Source: an uncultured Muribaculaceae bacterium | Lineage (GTDB): Bacteria > Bacteroidota > Bacteroidia > Bacteroidales > Muribaculaceae | Assembly: GCA_902494515.1 (NCBI GenBank) | Contig: CABUTS010000002.1 | Coordinates: forward strand, 22,643-86,642 | DNA length: 64,000 bases | Direction: 5' to 3' | Part shown: in pieces, positions 60,627 to 64,000 of the stretch | Layout: each line of letters starts with the position of its first letter | Position numbering within the stretch: position 1 is the stretch's first letter | Notes under the pieces: generated by a model | Seen by the model: only the letters and a program-made list of their open reading frames with translations | The model's database searches: none | What the model was told of the DNA's origin: nothing | Made by a program: the position numbers and the translations under genes

Positions 60627-62447
60627 ATGTTAGGAATAAAACGTCTCGACCTTTACCTGCTGAAGAGCTACGTGCCTCTTCTGCTGATGACGTTTTTCAT
60701 CTGCCTGTTCATCGTGCTGATGCAGTTCCTCTGGGTCCACATCAACGACCTGGTGGGGAAAGGCCTGACGGTCGATGTCATCGGCGAGCTGTTTTTCTAC
60801 GCCGCCCTGACAATGGTGCCGCTGGCGCTGCCGCTGGCCATACTGCTGGCATCGCTGATGATTTTCGGCAATCTCGGCGAGAAGTTCGAGCTGACGGCCA
60901 TGAAGGCGTCGGGAATCTCGCTGCTGAGGGTTATGACGCCGCTGATGGTACTGATCGGCGCCATATCTACCGGGGCGTTCTTCTTCCAGAACAATGTGCT
61001 CCCCATCGCGCAGACCAAGATGTGGACGCTGATCTACTCCGTGCGCCAGAAATCCCCGGAACTCGAAATCCCCGAGGGGGTGTTCTACACCCAGATTCCG
61101 GGCTTCAACTTCTTCGTGCAGAGCAAGGACCACGAGACCGGCACATTATATAATATGATAATCTACGATGTTTCGCGCGGCTTCGACAACGCCCGCGTGA
61201 TTCTCGCCGACTCCGGTCATCTGAAATCCGCCGACGACAACAAGCACCTCTTCCTGCAGCTCTACAAAGGTGAGCAGTTCGAGAATCTCCGCGAAGCCTC
61301 AGCCTCGCGCAACAGCGCCAATCAGCCCTACCGCCGCGAGCAGTTCGACCTGAAGGAAATCCTTCTGGCTTTCGACACGAACTTCAACCGTATGGATGAA
61401 TCCGGGATGAGGAAACAGTATGTCGGCAAAAACATCGTGGAGCTGCGCCAGACCATCGACTCCGTAGGTCAGCGCGTCGACTCCATCGGCGACATCTACG
61501 CCCGCGAGTTCCGCACGAACTCCTACGTCAGGGTGCCGATGTACCGCTCCCGCCGCGACGGCGACTCCCTGAAGCTCATCAAGGTGCCCGAAGTGGCAAT
61601 GGGCAAGCCGATCGACATCGACTCCCTGTTCTATAAGGAGAACCCGGCGCAGACCCGCAGCATGCTGACCATGGCGCTGCAGAAAGCCCAGGCCGTACGC
61701 CAGGAAAACGAGTTCAAGAGCTACATCATGGAGGAGGACCGCTACACCATCCGCCGCCATGCCATCGAGATGCACAAGAAGTTCACCCTGTCGTTCGCCT
61801 GCCTGATATTCTTCTGCATCGGCGCCCCGCTCGGCGCAATCATCCGCAAAGGTGGCATCGGCACCCCGCTGGTGATTTCGGTGTTCCTGTTTATCTTCTA
61901 CTACATCGTGGACAACACCGGCTACAAGCTGGCGCGCGACGGCTCCGTACCCGTCACCGAAGGTATCTGGCTCAGCTCGTTCGTGTTGCTGCCGCTCGGC
62001 GTGTTCCTCACCTACAAGGCGATGAACGACTCGGCGATGCTCAACATCGACGCCTATAAGAACTTCATACGCCGCATCCGCGGCAAGCAGAAACGCGAGC
62101 TCGACGTCAAGGAATACGCCATGGAGGATGTCACTCCGGCCGAAGCGCTCAGCCGCCTCGAACCGCTGCTGGCCGAAGCCGAAGCGCTTCAGGCCCGCTT
62201 CGCGGCGCTCTCTTTCGGTCGCCGACTGCTCTACAAGATACTGCGCATGAAGGGCTTCAACGAGCTTGAAAACCACCTGAACTCGCTTATCGACTTCCTT
62301 GCCAACACTAAAAACGCGAGGGCAATCCGCATCGTCAACGAATATCCCTACAAAGTTTCCGCCCGCACGCTCCCGTCGGTCATCGACATCACCCGCCGTC
62401 TGATCGACCTCTGCAAGGAGAAAATCGCCGCTCCCGCCAAGGATTAA
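60627..62447 (+). CDS. LptF/LptG-family lipopolysaccharide export permease
   Basis: 606 residues from ATG 60627 (MLGIKRLDLYLLKSY). Six membrane segments flank a large periplasmic beta-jellyroll domain (about 120-370). LPLAILLASLMIFGNLGEKFELTAMKASG is the conserved coupling region of YjgP/YjgQ. It forms the inner-membrane part of the Lpt bridge with LptB and LptC. A helical tail of about 100 residues after the last helix is typical of Bacteroidetes. Confidence 0.92.
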   Translation: MLGIKRLDLYLLKSYVPLLLMTFFICLFIVLMQFLWVHINDLVGKGLTVDVIGELFFYAALTMVPLALPLAILLASLMIFGNLGEKFELTAMKASGISLLRVMTPLMVLIGAISTGAFFFQNNVLPIAQTKMWTLIYSVRQKSPELEIPEGVFYTQIPGFNFFVQSKDHETGTLYNMIIYDVSRGFDNARVILADSGHLKSADDNKHLFLQLYKGEQFENLREASASRNSANQPYRREQFDLKEILLAFDTNFNRMDESGMRKQYVGKNIVELRQTIDSVGQRVDSIGDIYAREFRTNSYVRVPMYRSRRDGDSLKLIKVPEVAMGKPIDIDSLFYKENPAQTRSMLTMALQKAQAVRQENEFKSYIMEEDRYTIRRHAIEMHKKFTLSFACLIFFCIGAPLGAIIRKGGIGTPLVISVFLFIFYYIVDNTGYKLARDGSVPVTEGIWLSSFVLLPLGVFLTYKAMNDSAMLNIDAYKNFIRRIRGKQKRELDVKEYAMEDVTPAEALSRLEPLLAEAEALQARFAALSFGRRLLYKILRMKGFNELENHLNSLIDFLANTKNARAIRIVNEYPYKVSARTLPSVIDITRRLIDLCKEKIAAPAKD

Positions 62448-62498
62448 CTCCGCGCGATATTTTGTTACAACCATATCCCCCCCCAAATCCGAACAGCA

Positions 62499-63719
62499 AT
62501 GACTTCCGAATCAATAAAACTCGACTCCATTGAAGATGCCCTCACAGACTTCCGCGAAGGCAAAATGATAATCGTCGTCGATGACGAAGACCGCGAAAAC
62601 GAAGGCGACCTCATCGTTGCCGCCGAGAAAATCACCCCCGAACAGGTGAATTTCATGCTCAAGAACGCCCGCGGCGTCCTCTGCGCCCCCATCACCATCT
62701 CGCGCTGCAAGGAATTAGGGCTCGACCCGCAGACCGAGCACAACACCTCGATGCTCGGCACCCCCTTCACCATCACCGTCGACAAACTCGAAGGGTGCAC
62801 CACCGGCGTCTCGATCCATGACCGCTGCGCCACAATCCGCGCCCTGGCCGACCCCGCCTCAACCCCCGAAACCTTCGGCCGCCCGGGTCACATCAACCCG
62901 CTCTTTGCCCAGGACGCCGGCGTCCTCCGCCGCTCGGGCCACACCGAAGCTGCCGTCGACCTGGCGCGCCTCGCCGGCCTGCAGCCCGCTGCCGCCCTCA
63001 TGGAAATCATGAGCGACGACGGCTCGATGGCCCGTCTGCCCGAACTCCGCCGCCGCGCCGACCAGTGGGGTCTGAAACTGATTTCAATCCGCGACCTCAT
63101 CGAATATCGACTCCGCCGGGAATGTACCGTCGAGAAGGGCGAGGAGGTGAAACTCCCCACTGCCTACGGCAACTTCCGCCTCATCCCCTTCCGCCAGAAA
63201 AGCAACGGTCTGGAACACATCGCCATCATCAAAGGTGACGTCACCACCGACGAACCTGTGCTCGTCCGCGTCCACTCCTCCTGCGCCACCGGCGACATCT
63301 TCGGCTCACTCCGCTGCGACTGCGGCGAACAGCTCCACACCGCCCTCCGCATGATCGACAAAGAGGGCCGCGGAGCAGTCATCTACCTCCTCCAGGAAGG
63401 CCGTGGCATAGGCCTGATGGATAAAATCCGCGCCTACAAACTCCAGGAACAGGGGATGGACACAGTCGAAGCAAACCTCCACCTCGGCCACAAAGCCGAC
63501 GAACGCGACTACGGCGTCGGCGCCCAGATTCTCCACGAACTCGGCATCCACAAAATGCGTCTGATGACCAACAACCCCGTCAAGCGCATCGGCCTCGAAG
63601 GCTACGGCCTCGAAGTCGTCGAAAACGTTCCCATCGAAATCGCTCCCACCGCCTACGACCGCTTCTACCTCGAAACCAAAAAGCATCGCATGGCCCACAC
63701 CCTCCACAACGTCGACTGA
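62499..63719 (+). CDS. ribBA: Bifunctional DHBP synthase / GTP cyclohydrolase II
   Basis: 406 residues. The RibB domain (1-205) has DDEDRENEGDLI and RPGHINPL, which bind ribulose-5-phosphate and Mg. The RibA domain (about 210-400) has the zinc ligands SSCATGDIFGSLRCDCG and LLQEGRGIGL. Both halves look active and supply the two precursors of riboflavin. It follows the LptF/G gene by 51 bases. Flavin supply fits the many flavodoxins in the window, although the link is not genetic here. Confidence 0.96.
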   Translation: MTSESIKLDSIEDALTDFREGKMIIVVDDEDRENEGDLIVAAEKITPEQVNFMLKNARGVLCAPITISRCKELGLDPQTEHNTSMLGTPFTITVDKLEGCTTGVSIHDRCATIRALADPASTPETFGRPGHINPLFAQDAGVLRRSGHTEAAVDLARLAGLQPAAALMEIMSDDGSMARLPELRRRADQWGLKLISIRDLIEYRLRRECTVEKGEEVKLPTAYGNFRLIPFRQKSNGLEHIAIIKGDVTTDEPVLVRVHSSCATGDIFGSLRCDCGEQLHTALRMIDKEGRGAVIYLLQEGRGIGLMDKIRAYKLQEQGMDTVEANLHLGHKADERDYGVGAQILHELGIHKMRLMTNNPVKRIGLEGYGLEVVENVPIEIAPTAYDRFYLETKKHRMAHTLHNVD

Positions 63720-63850
63720 TTCCAGGCCATTACCCGCGTCAATACAGGACATCATACACCGGAGCAACGGCGTTGGCACCAATGAGCTATATGCAGTGTT
63801 TTTCTGTAAGATAAATACTTACATCATTTGCATTTGTCGGATTTTATCCC

Positions 63851-63858
63851 TAACTTTG
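63851..63858 (+). promoter_or_regulatory. -7 box of the gene at 63890
   Basis: TAACTTTG is 31 bases upstream of the ATG. Confidence 0.5.
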
Positions 63859-63889
63859 CTCTATATCTCACAATCAAAAGTCTCCGACT

Positions 63890-64000
63890 ATGAGCAAGTT
63901 TATCAATCCCTTTACAGACTATGGTTTCAAGAGAATTTTCGGTCAGGAATTCCACAAGGATATCCTGATGGATTTCCTGAATGATCTGTTAGAGGGGGAA
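63890..64000 (+). CDS. PD-(D/E)XK nuclease family transposase (Rpn-like), N-terminal part
   Basis: 37 residues to the window edge: MSKFINPFTDYGFKRIFG, then QEFHKDILMDFLNDLL. This N-terminus is diagnostic of the PDDEXK_2 / Rpn recombination-promoting nuclease family, abundant and multicopy in Bacteroidales. The catalytic residues are beyond the window. Confidence 0.85.
   Translation, partial: MSKFINPFTDYGFKRIFGQEFHKDILMDFLNDLLEGE

Overview
The window looks like a chromosomal segment of a gut Bacteroidales bacterium. The evidence is the TAnnTTTG promoter boxes in front of many genes, SusC-type TonB receptors, DUF4876/DUF6850/DUF4857 proteins, a tmRNA with the tag GENNYALAA, and a CTnDOT-like integration module. 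A Muribaculaceae relative is my best guess, but this is inference, because no 16S gene or marker comparison is available.

Region 1 (1 to about 26.8 kb) is more AT-rich than most of the rest and appears to be horizontally acquired. From the left it holds a truncated AraC-type regulator, a carboxypeptidase-regulatory-domain protein, a DUF362 protein and a TonB receptor. A redox and hydrolase cluster follows (4.9-14.6 kb): three exported flavodoxin-like proteins, one of them fused to an alpha/beta hydrolase, three aldo/keto reductases, a RibD-type reductase, a dienelactone-hydrolase-like protein and an SDR. An IS4-family element (12373-13741) has inserted between the SDR and the last aldo/keto reductase. 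The backbone of an integrative element runs from 14.7 to 26.4 kb on the minus strand: tyrosine integrase, two helix-turn-helix proteins, a DUF4099/DUF3945 protein, a degenerate type IA topoisomerase, a DUF1896 protein and a 2063-residue methylase/MutS-I/helicase polyprotein. The element abuts the tmRNA gene (26907-27304). No conjugation genes and no left end are visible.

Region 2 (27.5-45 kb) is GC-rich core chromosome. It contains an MFS transporter/class A beta-lactamase/hydrolase operon behind three 16-bp repeats, a mannonate pathway pair (uxuA plus an SDR), an esterase, an AlkD-like glycosylase, two GNAT proteins, a CrcB fluoride channel with a tandem-repeat leader, a GH24-type lysozyme, an Lrp regulator, a zinc ABC binding protein and ATPase without a permease, a two-domain parvulin and an RhlE-type helicase.

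Region 3 (45.2-54 kb) is a coherent and poorly characterised envelope locus: TonB receptor, DUF4876 lipoprotein, DUF6850 outer-membrane protein, ABC ATPase, permease, DUF4857 protein and an OB-fold-like lipoprotein. This is the best candidate in the window for an undescribed system.

Region 4 (54-64 kb) starts with a sodium symporter behind a 39-bp-repeat upstream ORF. An AT-rich patch with a META-domain lipoprotein, a rhodanese lipoprotein, an outer-membrane barrel and decayed genes comes next. It ends with housekeeping genes (guaB, LptF/G permease, ribBA) and the start of a PD-(D/E)XK-family transposase/nuclease.
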